Shown here piece by piece: positions 62,901 through 64,000 of a stretch of 64,000 nt of DNA. A model generated the notes under the pieces. The model ran no database searches. It was not told the DNA's origin and was given only the letters and a program-made list of their open reading frames with translations. This DNA comes from Candidatus Acidiferrales bacterium. Its GTDB lineage: Bacteria > Acidobacteriota > Terriglobia > Acidiferrales > UBA7541. Location of the stretch: the NCBI GenBank assembly GCA_035934015.1, contig DASYYH010000023.1, positions 124,001 to 188,000 of the forward strand. Reading direction: 5' to 3'. Position 1 is the first letter of the stretch. Each line of letters begins with the position of its first letter. The position numbers and the translations under genes are program-made.

Positions 62901-63856
62901 GACCGTCAGGGCCGAATCCATCGTTTGCAACAGCAGCCGCTCCCGGCGCCCCGTGCAGCACCGCGATCAGTGGCTTGCAACTGCTTGCCGGCGGAGTTGG
63001 CTATCCAACGGGCAAAGCCGGACTGTGCGTGCCATGGAGCGACGTTGTTCAGCAAGAGTCCTCCGGCAATTCCATCTATAACGGCCTGACCGTCTCCGTG
63101 ACAAAGCGGCTTTCCAATCACATGCAGGTCTTCTCCAACTGGACGTGGTCGCACGCGATTGACGATTCAACGGATTTGCAAATACTGCTCGAACCGCAGG
63201 ACAACAGTTTGCCGCAGCTCGAGCGCGGCAATTCCGCGTTTGATCAGCGCCATCGCTGGGTTACAAGCGCTGTTTTCGAGAGCCCTTCATCGAGCTCTGG
63301 AAATTGGCTGCAAAAGGCTATGACGAACTTCACATTCGCGCCGATTATGGAACTGTCTTCCGGCCGGCCATACACCGTGCTGACGGGCACCGATTTCAAT
63401 CTCGATTTCAGTTCAGAAACAGACCGGCCATCGGCAGTGCGTGTTCCAGCCGGCGGAATGCTGCCATCCGGCGCCGTGGCGTCGCCGTATATTTCCGGAG
63501 TCGCCTTTTTGCCGCCGACCGCGCAGTGCCCGACACTTTTACCCGCTCAGTCCGCGGTGCTGACCGGCATCGGGCCAGAGGGAAGTTTTCTTGGCTGCAT
63601 CGGCGATCTCGGACGCAACACATTCACGCGCTCAGGATATTTCGACATCGACTTGCAACTGTCCCGCAGAATTGTGCTGAATGACCGATGGAGCGTTGAT
63701 GTTATCGCCGAAGGATTTAACATGCTCAATCGCTTCAACGTTGGGGACGTGAATCCGCTGTGCGATCCGACAGGCTCAGGAGCATGCGACGCCGGCCAGC
63801 CGACGGCAGCGCTCGACCAGCGCCAGTTCCAGTTTGCGTTGAAACTCCACTGGTAG
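59939..63856 (+). CDS. TonB-dependent receptor with carboxypeptidase-regulatory-like N-terminal domain
   Basis: 1305 residues from the ATG at 59939; the longer frame from 59864 is not needed. Order: signal peptide (about 1-27), a carboxypeptidase-regulatory-like Ig domain (about 30-115, LSGTVADPQGLGVPNAQVTM, GHYELVGLPPGRYSLTV), plug domain (about 130-240, IENLPINGRQYIQFALL, EFQILTSNYMPEFGRAMGGVINIVT split over strands), and a very large beta-barrel to the C-terminus. This is the Oar/CarboxypepD_reg type of receptor that dominates acidobacterial genomes, probably for complex oligosaccharides or peptides. The barrel ends QFQFALKLHW, with a terminal aromatic. The window's TonB could energise it. 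Confidence 0.92.
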   Translation: MRLLRQALRVGAVCSFFCFLAIGTLAQINSVQLSGTVADPQGLGVPNAQVTMKNLATGATANVASDANGHYELVGLPPGRYSLTVEAKGFTTLVNPEITLTLGAPAVFNPHLVIRTGQQTVTVTGQPELVQTEKSDVSQTITQTQIENLPINGRQYIQFALLDSQASRDSAPSIGAAPTSGLNFGGQRARSNDVSVDGADAVDDSVGGVRATVSQEAVQEFQILTSNYMPEFGRAMGGVINIVTKSGSNEVHGDAFGYLRLSALQARNPFSFQVNPATGDIQPVKQPFTRVQTGMTIGGPIQKDKTFYFFSYETTRRQETGFSDIGQGGGGCPTGSANGLFGLCSATYSFFPAPLTMTGPQTSFVQTLLASGNGALQSFAANYAVLAGSASSVAVNGADYGAIDQAKGVAPCSTGPPFPCFPLPVLNNSGTAFSPALPASFTPLVSEIGNYPVKEGTSLYSLRLDHIWNTKNSTFVRANVSPSLITGIQVNAQNQNFGENAGSRTSLQQSRDLDIVGQHTTAIRSNLFNEFHYQFARRGLHYGYSQLPGGGNVAVNITGFAFFGREPFSTVDRIEKRHQFTDDLTWIKGNHTFKFGEDTNYIQLGGSQAEIFELNFGGVFDFGSLSAADLSLPSSVGGVAVPGLTALQAYGLGLPGDFIQGIGNSNRPFNVPSLGVFAQDSWKIVPRLTLNYGLRYDIQWTPTFSPGTSLNAAAEPALNVIEGVPVSAKNIAPRFGLAWDPTGSGKTAIRASYGLFYDNPELALEFDSTTADGALSSQLVAGGGTPTACAITTAVCPGTSEPGVVGLNAASVFQGVLNTGGIPTFGYEPNQQRFNPFQSGSIFTSQNFMTAGIPIAILPFTLPTARNFVFAYAQQGNLTIEHEFAHDWKVDVSYSYTHGVHLNRPRNINASNPTLLMQNFANALAGGLTPASPFTVSATPTASSASTCGITAAPGATGILGLLTNCPTPLVSLDGQPVGTAAAFNFFRPSGPNPSFATAAAPGAPCSTAISGLQLLAGGVGYPTGKAGLCVPWSDVVQQESSGNSIYNGLTVSVTKRLSNHMQVFSNWTWSHAIDDSTDLQILLEPQDNSLPQLERGNSAFDQRHRWVTSAVFESPSSSSGNWLQKAMTNFTFAPIMELSSGRPYTVLTGTDFNLDFSSETDRPSAVRVPAGGMLPSGAVASPYISGVAFLPPTAQCPTLLPAQSAVLTGIGPEGSFLGCIGDLGRNTFTRSGYFDIDLQLSRRIVLNDRWSVDVIAEGFNMLNRFNVGDVNPLCDPTGSGACDAGQPTAALDQRQFQFALKLHW

Positions 63857-64000
63857 ACGTTTTTTTCCTCGAGCACGGGAGCGGCGAAAGTTAGCTCCCC
63901 GTCTCGCATCTTTACGCTGCTTTTGTTCCCTTTCATTCTGCGTTAAAGTGAGAGTCTAGGTTCGCCGTTTCTTCGCCATGGGAGCCATCTCCGATGACAC
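63857..64000. other. Right-edge intergenic stretch
   Basis: A GGGAGC/GCTCCC hairpin (63877-63882 and 63894-63899) follows the receptor stop and may terminate its transcript. An ATG at 63979 runs off the edge for only eight codons without a ribosome site, and a minus-strand frame ending at 63956-63958 (tail MAKKRRT) could be the end of a gene beyond the window. Neither is called. Confidence 0.3.

Overview
The window looks like a chromosomal segment of an acidobacterium (phylum Acidobacteriota), probably of the Acidobacteriia/Acidoferrales type. The main evidence is an ADOP-type duplicated permease paired with a PadR regulator, a 1305-residue TonB-dependent receptor with an N-terminal carboxypeptidase-regulatory-like domain, a FecR/DUF6600-type tryptophan-rich secreted protein, a cytochrome c-copper monooxygenase fusion, and a Gram-negative lipid A operon. 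The assignment is inferred from gene content, because no rRNA is present. Most of the window is ordinary, tightly packed chromosome. I see no prophage, insertion sequence, CRISPR array or classical defence island.

Layout: 1-10.9 kb holds a partial ABC exporter ATPase, two secreted hydrolases, a hypothetical protein, an aroDE-trpE-trpG aromatic amino acid operon, a FlgT-like secreted protein and pgsA-AMMECR1. From 19.0 down to 11.4 kb (minus strand) runs a long overlapping operon: fabZ-lpxA-lpxI-Gfo/Idh oxidoreductase-TonB-a 31-codon membrane micro-ORF-miaA, followed by a TetR regulator and hflX. From 19.2 to 31 kb come an M13 peptidase, a DUF2127 membrane protein, a processive glycosyltransferase, an MscS channel, a divergent ROK kinase/RhaT-like transporter pair and a huge BNR/VPS10 propeller protein.

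From 31.4 to 43.5 kb are PadR-ADOP, a histidine kinase/NtrC-type regulator pair, the FecR/DUF6600 protein, murJ and the cytochrome c/PHM-type copper protein. From 57.1 down to 44.1 kb (minus strand) lies a complete phosphate regulon: phoB-phoR-(truncated phoU), a porin, pstSCAB and phoU, followed by a MacB-type ABC pair and a secreted esterase. Both phoB and pstS are preceded by tandem 11-bp-period repeats that look like Pho boxes. The right end holds a type III polyketide synthase, tRNA-Arg(CCT), a radical SAM protein and the TonB-dependent receptor.

The most interesting sequence-level observations are: (i) a shared operator, ATAC-N6-GTAT, occurring in closely spaced pairs upstream of the tetR gene and upstream of the FecR/DUF6600 gene 24 kb away; (ii) three-unit Pho boxes; (iii) a translationally coupled 31-aa membrane micro-ORF between tonB and miaA; (iv) a TonB protein with a repeat-containing cytoplasmic N-terminus; (v) a heme c/dicopper monooxygenase fusion that keeps all expected copper ligands.
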